Both the position numbers and the translations under genes were made by a program. Below are positions 38,371 through 47,214 of a stretch of 64,000 bases of DNA, piece by piece. The stretch is from NCBI GenBank assembly GCA_946481315.1, contig CAMLMH010000001.1, positions 930,001 through 994,000 on the forward strand, read 5' to 3'. The notes under the pieces were generated by a model. It was not told where the DNA came from and did not search any database. It saw nothing but the letters and a program-made list of their open reading frames with translations. The stretch's first letter is position 1, and every line of letters begins with the position of its first letter. This stretch comes from an uncultured Bacteriovorax sp. GTDB lineage: Bacteria; Bdellovibrionota; Bacteriovoracia; Bacteriovoracales; Bacteriovoracaceae.

Positions 38371-39381
38371 ATGGAAAAAAATAAAGTTCTAATTATCCGC
38401 TTCTCCAGCTTCGGCGACATCGTTCAGTGTTCGACAGTTGTTGATTTGATTGCTCAGAAATTTCCGGGAGCGGCGATTCATTGGGTAACCCGCAGTGAAT
38501 TTGCGGAACTGGTGGGATTAAATGCGGCCATTAATAAGGTCTGGTCACTACAAAAAAAATCAGGTTTAAAAGGACTTTTCTCTCTGGCATATGAACTGCG
38601 ACGAGAAGAATATAATTTTGTTTACGATGCTCATAATAATCTACGATCCAAAATTCTATCCTTACTTTTGCGGCCAGGTTTAAAGGGGAAGTGGATCACC
38701 CGCCCAAAAGATCGTTTTAAGCGGCTGTTGCTTTTTAGCTTTCGGATCAACAAATTTCCATGGCCGTTTAAAGGAATACACTCTTACATCGCACCTTTAA
38801 AGCAAATTTTGGTCGAAGATAAACTCAACAGCATGTCAGTCCACTGGAATTTTCCTTCCATAACTGATTCGGAAAAGCAGGTGTATCAGCAAAAAGCTGC
38901 GGAGTCTGTAATCCTCGTGCCTTCAGCGGCCTGGGAAATGAAGCGCTGGCCTTTGAATCACTGGAAAAAACTTATTGAACTCATGCCGAATGAGCAATTC
39001 ATCGTTTTAGGCGGAAAAGAAGATCTTTTTTGCGAAGATCTTAAGGCCATTGCTCCGGACAGAGTGATAAACCTCGCCGGGAAACTGTCACTCATAGAAA
39101 GCTGTGCCTTGATAAAAGAAGGCAAGCTTACTATATCAGCAGATACCGGACTCCTGCATGTGGCGGACGTACTCGGTAAGAAGGCCATTGCTCTCATCGG
39201 CCCTACCGCATTTGGTTTTACGTCATCGCCATTGATCAAAACGATGGAAGTTTCCCTCCCTTGCAGGCCCTGCACAAAAGATGGAAGAGGGAACTGCTCA
39301 CAAGAGGTTTACCAAAAATGTATGGTGGACATTATGCCCGGTGCAGTTGCTATTTCTGCTCAGCAACTGCTTCGTGAGTAA
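38371..39381 (+). CDS. Glycosyltransferase family 9 (heptosyltransferase-like)
   Basis: The N-terminus VLIIRFSSFGDIVQCSTVVDLI and the C-terminal ISADTGLLHVADVLGKKAIALIGPT fit the ADP-heptose:LPS heptosyltransferase family, which builds the LPS core. The C-terminal cysteine cluster (LPCRPCTKDGRGNC then KCMVDIMP) is also typical. The acceptor sugar is not known. It overlaps the convergent deaminase-like gene by 32 bases at the tail. Confidence 0.88.
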   Translation: MEKNKVLIIRFSSFGDIVQCSTVVDLIAQKFPGAAIHWVTRSEFAELVGLNAAINKVWSLQKKSGLKGLFSLAYELRREEYNFVYDAHNNLRSKILSLLLRPGLKGKWITRPKDRFKRLLLFSFRINKFPWPFKGIHSYIAPLKQILVEDKLNSMSVHWNFPSITDSEKQVYQQKAAESVILVPSAAWEMKRWPLNHWKKLIELMPNEQFIVLGGKEDLFCEDLKAIAPDRVINLAGKLSLIESCALIKEGKLTISADTGLLHVADVLGKKAIALIGPTAFGFTSSPLIKTMEVSLPCRPCTKDGRGNCSQEVYQKCMVDIMPGAVAISAQQLLRE

Positions 39382-41005
39382 CTTTGCGCATTTCCCACAG
39401 TAAATGACTTATGTACGGACGACGTGTTTCTTTTGTCGCTACCATCAATAACTTAGTTATTTTTAGACTACCCGGATTGGAATAAAGAAGAATCAGTAAT
39501 TCCTGAATATAGTTGGTACTCAAAGTTATGTAGTTATCTGTTCCAATCGAGAGCTGAACGCCTTTTTTTTCCCACCAGGAAAAAGGGTGATCTTTATAAT
39601 CTGGAAAACAACCGGTCAATTTTAAATTTGAAGATGGAAGCGCAACAAGCGAAACTTTTTTATTTATCATTCTGTTTAAAACATCGTGCTGATAATGTTC
39701 AACTTCCCGTGCGGTATGAAATTTAGTTTTAATAAACTGAATTTTTTCTGCTTCATTGAGAGGATGACCCAGTATGAGTTTTTCTCTCACTGTTTCATCT
39801 CTCCATTCCATATCGAGTATTTCTTGTCCTTCAATGCTTTCAGGATTAATCGGATGTCCTGTCTGATTAATTTCTATCATACGCTGATAAAGACGATGAA
39901 AATAATAATTAGGATTGATGCCCAGACTTAGACCATGTTCCAGTGTATCGATGTGCCAGATGTTAAGAGCATTATCAACGGCCTGAACACCGAGACGCAG
40001 AATCTTCCATGTTTCTCCATGGTGAGAGCGGATACTGAAGCCCTGATACTGCAACCTTCGAAGTCCCGGTTTCATTTCCTTAAAATGGGCCTTGCGATAA
40101 AGTTCTCTCTCGTCGCCGACAGTATCGACTTCTGTCAGAACAGATTTTAATTGCGGATGTTTTTCCAGCAAAGAAAGAATGCTCATAACCTGTTCTTCAA
40201 AATGGTCTTTTTTACATTCATAGTTTACCTGATCAAAGAATCCAGGCTCTTTGCGGAAACTTGGGGAGAGAACGAAACTGAAAAAAGGATGATTTTTCTG
40301 GAAGCGGGTAAAACCGTTGAAGAGACCAATAACGACATCTTCTTCTGTTAAACTTTCCAGTCCGGGAATTTGTTCATCAGCTAATCCGGTACTGCGGGAA
40401 AGGGTAAATTTGAGCCGGATTTTGCCGACGTTATAGCGTGTATAGAGCTCTGAAGCCATATGATATGCAGCTTCTTCATGCGCTTCCCGTGTGGTCAGGA
40501 CCAGTTTGGCCAGATAAAGAATTTTAAGATAAGTCTTGAACTGCTCTCCCTCTTTGAGGCGAATAAGCACATCTACATCAGCTACAGAAGTAAGCGGCAG
40601 GGCATTGTCTCCATAAACTGCTTTTATTCTTTCTTCATAAATGGCGGCGGACTCACCTTCCAGAAGCTGTTTTAGACGAGGGTATAAAAACTCGGCACTC
40701 AATGAACCGGTCAGGTGAATGTGTTCTTCATGATAGGGCAGAGGAAACTCTTTAAAAAATTCAAAAAAAGCTTTGGAAAAAGAATGGTTCAGTAATGTTG
40801 AGATATCGACTTCATTGTTTTGAAACCCAATCAGGAGTTTGCGAAATTCATTTAATGACTTTTCGACAATGGGTTTTTGTTTGAGGTCAGGGTGAAAGCC
40901 CATCAGTTCCAGTGTATCATTCAGATTGAGACCATTGGTTTCACTGATAATATCGATCAAAGCCAGTTTTACATCTTTGACTATTTTTTCATTTTTTGAA
41001 AACAT
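39350..41005 (-). CDS. Large adenosine-deaminase-family protein
   Basis: The product belongs to the adenosine/AMP deaminase group of amidohydrolases. EHIHLTGSLS has the HxH metal motif, RSHHGETW the catalytic Glu, DTLEHGLSL the third His and SIGTDNYITLSTNYI the metal-binding Asp; PSSNLKLTGCFPDYKDHPF is another family block. All catalytic residues therefore appear present. At 551 residues it is much longer than the roughly 340 usual, mainly in the N-terminal 100 residues and the middle. Substrate unknown, but a nucleoside is plausible for an organism that digests prey nucleic acid. Confidence 0.78.
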   Translation of the reverse strand: MFSKNEKIVKDVKLALIDIISETNGLNLNDTLELMGFHPDLKQKPIVEKSLNEFRKLLIGFQNNEVDISTLLNHSFSKAFFEFFKEFPLPYHEEHIHLTGSLSAEFLYPRLKQLLEGESAAIYEERIKAVYGDNALPLTSVADVDVLIRLKEGEQFKTYLKILYLAKLVLTTREAHEEAAYHMASELYTRYNVGKIRLKFTLSRSTGLADEQIPGLESLTEEDVVIGLFNGFTRFQKNHPFFSFVLSPSFRKEPGFFDQVNYECKKDHFEEQVMSILSLLEKHPQLKSVLTEVDTVGDERELYRKAHFKEMKPGLRRLQYQGFSIRSHHGETWKILRLGVQAVDNALNIWHIDTLEHGLSLGINPNYYFHRLYQRMIEINQTGHPINPESIEGQEILDMEWRDETVREKLILGHPLNEAEKIQFIKTKFHTAREVEHYQHDVLNRMINKKVSLVALPSSNLKLTGCFPDYKDHPFSWWEKKGVQLSIGTDNYITLSTNYIQELLILLYSNPGSLKITKLLMVATKETRRPYISHLLWEMRKVTHEAVAEQK

Positions 41006-41014
41006 GTCCCACCT

Positions 41015-42055
41015 TTATTTTTTTGCTGCAGTCAGAATTTCGTAGGCCTGTTGAATGATCCCAAAATTGCGGATAGCTTTTTGTTCCACCGGTTTTGGCA
41101 ATTTTAGTGCGGTTATCTTATCAGGATGTCTGGACTGAGCTGTTTTCTTATAAACTCTTTTGATTTCTTCCAGGCTCATTTCGTCGTCTACCGCCAGAAT
41201 CTGCATCGCTGTTTCTTTATCTTTTTTGTGGGCCAGCTTCGGGAGAGGAGCAAGCAGATTGGCATAGCTGATATGCAGGGCCAGTTCTTCAATAAATAAG
41301 CTGTGACCCTTGGCCCACAAATTGGCTTCCTTGGTCAGCATGTTTTCCAATGCTGAGGTCATCGTTTCTTCGGAAAACTGATGCAAAACCGGACTGTCAC
41401 TATAGATTTTATCTTCACTGATATTTTTTTTAGGAACTGACATCAGGAGTTTCATCTGAAGAGCAAGAGCAAATTGTTCTGCAGTGAGATTGCATTTTTT
41501 GGCAAGTTTGGGAATCAGAGCATAGTCTTTCTCCCTTATCTCATCGATAAGAATTTTCAAAATCATCGTCATGCTTAAAAAATTCTTTAGGGACTCCAGA
41601 TTGTTTTGATTATCGGGACTAAGATAGCGGATAAGTTTCTTTTTTTCTGCCAGCAAGATAAAGGCACTAATTTTTGACTCAGCAACGGTGTAAGAATAAT
41701 TTTTAGCGATAGTAGCCTGGATATTCTTAACAAACTCGCTTCCTCCCCATTTCATTTCCTTCATGATTTTTTCTACGACTGGTGAAGCAGGAGTGGAGAC
41801 AAAATTTGGGGAAGAGGGTGAATCATCAGGGGCAGGAAGACCATCGTGTTGCGTTTTTCCTGTTAGGCCATATTGGGCTCGCAGGCGTTCTTTTTGTCTA
41901 CGGATCATGGCATCGATGTCGTTTTCTGGTTCATGATAGCCAGGCATTTTTTTTCGAATGGCCTGAAAAAGAACGGGACCCAGTATCTTGACTGTAATGA
42001 AGAAGAAGACGAGTGCAGAAATGACCTTTATGATAATATCTTTATTTGCGAGCAT
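41015..42055 (-). CDS. Membrane-anchored J-domain protein (DjlA-like layout)
   Basis: A hydrophobic segment at residues 8-30 is followed by a charged linker, a helical middle domain and a C-terminal J-domain (residues about 285-346) with the HPD motif in QSRHPDKI. N-terminal membrane helix, middle domain and terminal J-domain are in the same order as in DjlA, a co-chaperone of DnaK. Sequence identity to DjlA cannot be judged by eye. The gene is nine bases upstream of the deaminase-like gene in the same direction, so they probably share a transcript. Confidence 0.8.
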   Translation of the reverse strand: MLANKDIIIKVISALVFFFITVKILGPVLFQAIRKKMPGYHEPENDIDAMIRRQKERLRAQYGLTGKTQHDGLPAPDDSPSSPNFVSTPASPVVEKIMKEMKWGGSEFVKNIQATIAKNYSYTVAESKISAFILLAEKKKLIRYLSPDNQNNLESLKNFLSMTMILKILIDEIREKDYALIPKLAKKCNLTAEQFALALQMKLLMSVPKKNISEDKIYSDSPVLHQFSEETMTSALENMLTKEANLWAKGHSLFIEELALHISYANLLAPLPKLAHKKDKETAMQILAVDDEMSLEEIKRVYKKTAQSRHPDKITALKLPKPVEQKAIRNFGIIQQAYEILTAAKK

Positions 42056-42105
42056 AAATTATAGTAACATACTATTAAAAAGACATAATCCAGGAAGAAA
42101 ACTAT

Positions 42106-43107
42106 ATGTTTCATTGGTCGATCAGAGAAATTGTATTACCCCTTAAATTTTCCTGGAATATTTCACGAAATAGCTCAGATACTAAAAGAAACTTTATAGT
42201 TGAAGTCCGGAACGGATCAATTTCCGCCAGTGGGGAAGTGGCCTTTAACGTTCGTTATGGAGAGTCTCGCGAACTCATCCTGGAGAAATTTGAAGAATTT
42301 AAAAATAATGCGCCTTCAGATTTTACCGGTGTGGAATCACTGGTTGCCTATCTGGAGACAACGGATCTGCCGCAGTCGTTGAAGTTTGGAATCGAGTCCA
42401 GCTTTGTCCATTATGTAGCAATTTTGTCAGGTAAGACAGTATCTCAGTTAATGGGTGTAAACGTGATTGCATCTGTAAAAACTTCTTTTTCTATTCCTAT
42501 AATGGAAACAGAAAAATTGCAGATGTTTATCAAAGAAAATAACCTGGAACGCTTTTCTGTTTTAAAAGTTAAAGTCAATAAAGATAATGCACTGGATTTC
42601 AGCCGGGAAGTTTTGAAGTTAACAAATGTTCCGCTGCGAATTGATGCTAACGAGTCTTTTGAAACTGCCTCCCAGACATTAAATTTTCTGGAAGACTTAG
42701 GAGATTTAGGGCGAATAGAATTTCTGGAGCAACCATTGCCGGCCGCTTCTCATGAAGAAGCACTTGAACTGAAAAAATATGCTAAAGTTCTATTGATGGC
42801 CGATGAATCAGTCACTAAAGAAGAAGTGAATCAGTATCACGTTGAGCGTTTTCATGGAGTGAATGTGAAAATGATGAAAGCTGGCGGCTACCTGAAAGCG
42901 CTCAAACAACTACGTCAGGCACGCATGCTGGGTCTAAAAACGATGCTGGGATGTATGGTGGAGACGAGTCTGGGAATTTCATCGGCCTTAAATATTGCTG
43001 GAGGCGTGGATTTCTATGACCTCGATGGTTCCTTACTGATTAAAGAAGATCCTTTCAAGCTGATAAGTGAAGAGAATGGAAAAATTTTTTATTCCTATAT
43101 TCAATAA
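42106..43107 (+). CDS. Dipeptide epimerase-like protein (enolase superfamily)
   Basis: The muconate-lactonising/dipeptide epimerase subgroup of the enolase superfamily is indicated by KVKV (catalytic Lys), LRIDANESF, IEFLEQPLP, MADESVT (three acidic metal ligands), VNVKMMKAGG (second Lys) and GCMVETSLG followed by YDLDG. Members with this end usually epimerise L-Ala-D/L-Glu from murein. AGGAAG precedes the ATG. Substrate specificity needs testing; o-succinylbenzoate synthase is the alternative. The murein reading would fit an organism rich in peptidoglycan enzymes. Confidence 0.83.
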   Translation: MFHWSIREIVLPLKFSWNISRNSSDTKRNFIVEVRNGSISASGEVAFNVRYGESRELILEKFEEFKNNAPSDFTGVESLVAYLETTDLPQSLKFGIESSFVHYVAILSGKTVSQLMGVNVIASVKTSFSIPIMETEKLQMFIKENNLERFSVLKVKVNKDNALDFSREVLKLTNVPLRIDANESFETASQTLNFLEDLGDLGRIEFLEQPLPAASHEEALELKKYAKVLLMADESVTKEEVNQYHVERFHGVNVKMMKAGGYLKALKQLRQARMLGLKTMLGCMVETSLGISSALNIAGGVDFYDLDGSLLIKEDPFKLISEENGKIFYSYIQ

Positions 43108-43119
43108 ACATAAATAGAA

Positions 43120-44367
43120 TTAGAAAAATAGTTTCAGATCAACATCTATTCTTTCGTAGTTTGCCGAGTTTCTGGCATTGAGTAATCTTTGAGCAGAAAC
43201 ACCAATTTCAAATGGCATATCGAATTTTTTTCGTTTATAAGCTTCAATCGTTGAAAGACCCATGCCAACTTTTATCCAGCGTGCTTCTGAATCAGTGTTG
43301 CTTTCCAGTGCTTCTTTGACTTTTCGGTCTTCGATATTATCGTATCTAGTGGCTGCCGTCCGGCTGACGATGTAAGAAGAATTGAAATTCAGCCAATGAG
43401 TCGGATTCAATGTTATCGTTGCCGCAGCATCAATTTTATTTCCCAGTTTTTCTTTCACTGTTTTCTTGTCTCGTGAAAGAGGAACATCAGCATCTTCAAT
43501 CCAGCGGACCTCTTTTTTTCCTGCAAACTGATAAGTGTAGCGTCCCTTCACATCAAACTGTAATGTTTTTTCAAAGATTCCAAAACCGGCCATTGACTCG
43601 ACAAAGCCGTCATACTGGCCGTCGCCTGTTGAGACATCCTGAAGCGAATCCGGGTTGTCAGCATCGCCTGTTGGAAGAACGGCTCCCATGGAAATGGCCA
43701 TCCCGCTGTTATCAAAATCAGTGAGACGATAGATGAATCCAATTTCTGCGTCTCCAAGAGCATCTTTCTCCCAGGTTCCGATTGGTTCATAGTTATAATA
43801 GTTTACAACTAGCGACTGTAGAAGTTCTTCATTGGTATTTGGTAACTGCAAAGTTAAATCGCGAACGAATTTTCCCATGGCCGATTCAGTTTCAGTATTT
43901 CTTAAAGTGGCCTGGACTGCGGCCAGATTTCCCGGCTTAGTCTGAGAAAATTTAATATCCGTTTTGATGTGATAAACAGGAACAGAAGCATAGATTGTCA
44001 GGCGATCAGTTACACCAAAGCCATAACCAATTCCCTGAGCAGTGACATTGGCCTCAACATCGGCCTTAAATTCACCTAGAGAAAAATTATTATAGGCTTC
44101 CGGCGAAATAGTTTTTAGCTGATCGAAATAACTCTTGATGACCGTACTGACATCTTCCAGTCGGCTGGATGTAAATTCTTCTTTCAGGTCCAGACTTTCA
44201 GGCCTACTTTCTGCTCCATATTTGCTTTCAATTTTAGACGCCATAACTTGTTTTACAACAAGTGTATTAACATGCTTAGGAAGCGTGTCGTATGAAGCCG
44301 CAAATGCTGCCGGCATCTGCCACAACCCCGCTGCGGCCAGGAATAGAGTAAAAGTCGTCTTTTGCAT
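43120..44367 (-). CDS. Outer-membrane beta-barrel-type exported protein
   Basis: The signal peptide ends AAFAASYD; I use the ATG at 44367, which gives a clean signal, though ATG at 44385 is possible. The mature chain of about 390 residues shows alternating aromatic/hydrophobic and polar strands (GYGFGVTDRLTIYASVPVYH, WLNFNSSYIVSRT) and ends in Phe (DLKLFF), as expected for an outer-membrane barrel. No signature for a transport substrate is visible. It stands convergent with the epimerase gene. Confidence 0.75.
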   Translation of the reverse strand: MQKTTFTLFLAAAGLWQMPAAFAASYDTLPKHVNTLVVKQVMASKIESKYGAESRPESLDLKEEFTSSRLEDVSTVIKSYFDQLKTISPEAYNNFSLGEFKADVEANVTAQGIGYGFGVTDRLTIYASVPVYHIKTDIKFSQTKPGNLAAVQATLRNTETESAMGKFVRDLTLQLPNTNEELLQSLVVNYYNYEPIGTWEKDALGDAEIGFIYRLTDFDNSGMAISMGAVLPTGDADNPDSLQDVSTGDGQYDGFVESMAGFGIFEKTLQFDVKGRYTYQFAGKKEVRWIEDADVPLSRDKKTVKEKLGNKIDAAATITLNPTHWLNFNSSYIVSRTAATRYDNIEDRKVKEALESNTDSEARWIKVGMGLSTIEAYKRKKFDMPFEIGVSAQRLLNARNSANYERIDVDLKLFF

Positions 44368-44472
44368 GGGAAAAGTGTAATGCATCCACAAGACCTATTG
44401 GGGACAAAATAAATGGCATGAAAAAACTACAGGTGGCCCCATATTTTTTGTACACATGTTATATTTTTGGAC

Positions 44473-45162
44473 ATGAAAAAACGGTCACTGTTTACTCTGC
44501 TACTTTTAGGATGTCTTACGCTCGTTTCCTGTGGAAAGGAAAAGCTTACGCCTATGGTAGCTCCCATGACAGTGAATCAATTAAGAGATGAACAACCTAT
44601 CAGATTCTCATACAAAATTGATGAAACTCAGATAGAAGAATATGCCAAAAATACCAAAAAATTCCCTATTTTCGGCAAGTTATTTCAGTCTATAGCTTTT
44701 GTTCTGGCCAACAGTTCAATCGAATCCCGGGGGGGCCATTCGCTGGATTTACCAGTCGTCGATGTGGATCTTGAGAGTCTGGAAGAAATTGATTTTGATT
44801 ATATTGAATGGATACGCCTGGATTCATTAACCTTGCTGATCGAAAATGCCAAAAAGAAAGATTCACTGGAATTCATTAAAAAAATTGAGGTTTATGCCCA
44901 GTTGGAGAGTCCATTGCCAGGTGTACCTGTTGACGAGAAGGGTTTTTCCCGTCTGGTTTTTTTTGATAGTGCAGAACACAAGCTGGAATGTGATAAACGC
45001 TGTCTTAATCTCAAGCTGGAAAAAGTGAACTGGAAAGAATTATTAAAAAAGAATAAGTTCATTAAACTTCAGCCAAAAATCATCATTAATTCAGTCCCAA
45101 AAAGCTCAATGGCCCTAGCTGGTTCAGTTGGTTTCAGTGTAAAATTCAAGCTAGGCTTCTAA
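44473..45162 (+). CDS. Hypothetical lipoprotein
   Basis: The ATG at 44473 is preferred over a TTG six bases upstream. The signal has lipobox LVSC near residue 20. The mature chain of about 210 residues has no recognisable domain; two Cys residues are close together (CDKRC). A glycosyltransferase gene starts 12 bases after its stop in the same direction, so the pair is likely one transcript. Confidence 0.76.
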   Translation: MKKRSLFTLLLLGCLTLVSCGKEKLTPMVAPMTVNQLRDEQPIRFSYKIDETQIEEYAKNTKKFPIFGKLFQSIAFVLANSSIESRGGHSLDLPVVDVDLESLEEIDFDYIEWIRLDSLTLLIENAKKKDSLEFIKKIEVYAQLESPLPGVPVDEKGFSRLVFFDSAEHKLECDKRCLNLKLEKVNWKELLKKNKFIKLQPKIIINSVPKSSMALAGSVGFSVKFKLGF

Positions 45163-45174
45163 TTAAGGGCAAAC

Positions 45175-46308
45175 ATGAAAATTGGTTTTGATGGCAAACG
45201 CGCGACGATGAATTTTCGCGGTTTGGGTAATTATTCCCGCGGAATTATCGAAGGACTTCTGGAGTACTCCAGCGAAGATATTTACCTCTATACTCCGTCA
45301 GTAAAAGACGAACGTGCGCAGCGGTGGCTGGAAAAAAATAAGCAGGAAAGATTAATTCTTAGATTGCCTGATTCGTATCTTGAAAAGAGATTACATGCTC
45401 TGTGGAGATCTTTTTCGGTTTCCAGTGATGTAAGCAAAGATCGGCTGGATATATTCCACGGACTTTCGCATGAAATTCCTTTTACCTCGCGTTTTATTAA
45501 AGCAAAGAAAGTAGTGACTATTCATGATCTCATTTTTCTGCGTTATCCAGAATTCTTCCCGGCCTTAGACCGAATTACTTATAAAGCTAAATTTAAATAC
45601 TCATGTGAAAACGCAGATCTGGTTCTGGTGATTTGCGAGCAGACCAAAAGGGATTTAATAGAATTTCTAAAAGTTCCGGAAAGTAAAATAAAAGTTCATT
45701 ACCAAAGTTGTGATCCTGTTTTTTATCAATTAAAAGGTGAAGCCGAAATCAATAGCTTGAGATTGAAATATAAACTCCAGCGTCCTTATATTCTGACAGT
45801 AGGGGCTTTCGAAGAACGCAAGAACCAGATAAGTTTAATTAAAGCTTTTAGCGAACTTGGTGATAAAAATAGGGACCTGGTTTTGATTGGAACAGGAAAG
45901 AAGTATCTGCACGATTGTCAGGAACTCGTGACTAAATTAGGTTTAAATGACAGAGTGAAGTTTCTGTCAGGAATTAGTTTTCAGGAACTACCACTATTTT
46001 ATCAGGGGGCCGAGCTCTTTTGCTTTCCATCGTTTTTTGAGGGTTTTGGTTTGCCAATTGTTGAGGCCTTATTCTCCGGAACTCCTGTCGTTACTTCGCT
46101 GGGGTCTTGTTTTCCCGAAAGTGGAGGGCCATATACCCTCTATGCAGATCCCTACCAGGTCAGCGATATAGCCGACAAAATAAAGTCAGTATTAAACTCA
46201 TCCGAGAGGAGAGATTCTATGCGAGATCAAGGCTTAAGCTTTGTTCAGCGTTTTCATCGGAAGGATTCCACTCTCTCTTTGATGGACTGTTATCATCAGA
46301 TTCTCTGA
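45175..46308 (+). CDS. Glycosyltransferase family 4
   Basis: The N-terminal GFDGKRATMNFRGLGNYSRG binds the acceptor and the C-terminal PSFFEGFGLPIVEALFSGTPV is the E-x7-E motif of retaining GT4 enzymes. LTVGAFEERKNQISLI opens the nucleotide-sugar domain. The sugar and the polymer built are unknown. The 377-residue length is usual. It lies upstream of flagellin, but the flagellin has its own promoter. Confidence 0.9.
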   Translation: MKIGFDGKRATMNFRGLGNYSRGIIEGLLEYSSEDIYLYTPSVKDERAQRWLEKNKQERLILRLPDSYLEKRLHALWRSFSVSSDVSKDRLDIFHGLSHEIPFTSRFIKAKKVVTIHDLIFLRYPEFFPALDRITYKAKFKYSCENADLVLVICEQTKRDLIEFLKVPESKIKVHYQSCDPVFYQLKGEAEINSLRLKYKLQRPYILTVGAFEERKNQISLIKAFSELGDKNRDLVLIGTGKKYLHDCQELVTKLGLNDRVKFLSGISFQELPLFYQGAELFCFPSFFEGFGLPIVEALFSGTPVVTSLGSCFPESGGPYTLYADPYQVSDIADKIKSVLNSSERRDSMRDQGLSFVQRFHRKDSTLSLMDCYHQIL

Positions 46309-46312
46309 CTAT

Positions 46313-46339
46313 TTAATTTCATGAGTACTTTTCCGATAA
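46313..46339 (+). promoter_or_regulatory. Sigma-28 (FliA)-type promoter of flagellin
   Basis: TTAA (46313-46316), a 15-base spacer and TCCGATAA (46332-46339) closely match the consensus TAAA-N15-GCCGATAA. Transcription would start about 40 bases upstream of the flagellin ATG at 46387. This also argues against the in-frame ATG at 46321. Confidence 0.82.
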
Positions 46340-46386
46340 AAGACTGTGATCTCACGGTTGAGGTCACTCGTTTATCAAGGAAGAGA

Positions 46387-47214
46387 ATGCGCGTATCAAC
46401 CAACGTCCAGTCAATGGTCGCTCAGCGGTATGTTAAATCACATACTGAAGAGCTTGCGATCGAAGATAGTAAATTATCTTCGGGTGACCGTCTTGTACGT
46501 ACGCACATTGATCCAGCAGGTAAAGCAATCTCAGAGATGATGCGGGCAAAGCTTCGCAGTAATTCTCAGGCCGAAAGAAATTCCAATGATTCAATTTCAC
46601 TCATTCAGGTTGCTGAAGGCTCGTTGGGAGTTATTTCCAGTATGGGGATCAGGCTGCGAGAATTAGCGGTTCAGGCAGCTACTGATACGGTTGGTGATGC
46701 TGATCGCGCAATCGTGGATAAAGAGTTTCAGCAGTTAAAAAATGAGATCAAGAGAGTGACTGCTTCTACCAGTTTCAACGGGAATAATATTATCAAGGAT
46801 GCAGGCAGTACTTATGATCTGCAAATTGGTATTAACGGAAACCCGGCACTTGATCAGCTTCGCTACGACATGAGTAAGATCATGGACAGCAATGGTAATT
46901 TTGGAATTGAGAATGTTGACCTTCGCTCTAAAGCAGGCGCTCAGCATTCCCTTTCTAAAATTGACCGGATGATGGATCAGGTAAGCCGAAGCCGCGCTGA
47001 ACTGGGAAGTCTTGCTAACCGGATGGAGTCTGTCATTCAGAATTTGCAGGTCAGCAGAGAAAATATTTCATCCAGTAATTCTAAAATCCGTGATGCGGAC
47101 ATGGCCCAAGAAGCCGCCAAAAAGGCCATTACTAGTGTTGCTCAGGGAGCGACACTTTCAATGCTAAAAATGACCAATGATCGTCCTGCTGAAATTCTCA
47201 AACTCATTAGTTAA
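46387..47214 (+). CDS. fliC: Flagellin
   Basis: The product opens MRVSTNVQSMVAQRY, typical of flagellin, and has the N-terminal D0/D1 pattern (LSSGDRLVRTHIDPAGKAIS) and C-terminal (ELGSLANRMESVIQNL, then KIRDADMAQEAAKKAI). At 275 residues it is a short flagellin with no large variable D2/D3 domain. The ATG at 46387 is chosen because AAGGAAG precedes it and because a sigma-28-type promoter lies after the 46321 ATG. The gene convergently overlaps phoR by four bases. No other flagellar gene is in the window. Confidence 0.95.
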   Translation: MRVSTNVQSMVAQRYVKSHTEELAIEDSKLSSGDRLVRTHIDPAGKAISEMMRAKLRSNSQAERNSNDSISLIQVAEGSLGVISSMGIRLRELAVQAATDTVGDADRAIVDKEFQQLKNEIKRVTASTSFNGNNIIKDAGSTYDLQIGINGNPALDQLRYDMSKIMDSNGNFGIENVDLRSKAGAQHSLSKIDRMMDQVSRSRAELGSLANRMESVIQNLQVSRENISSSNSKIRDADMAQEAAKKAITSVAQGATLSMLKMTNDRPAEILKLIS

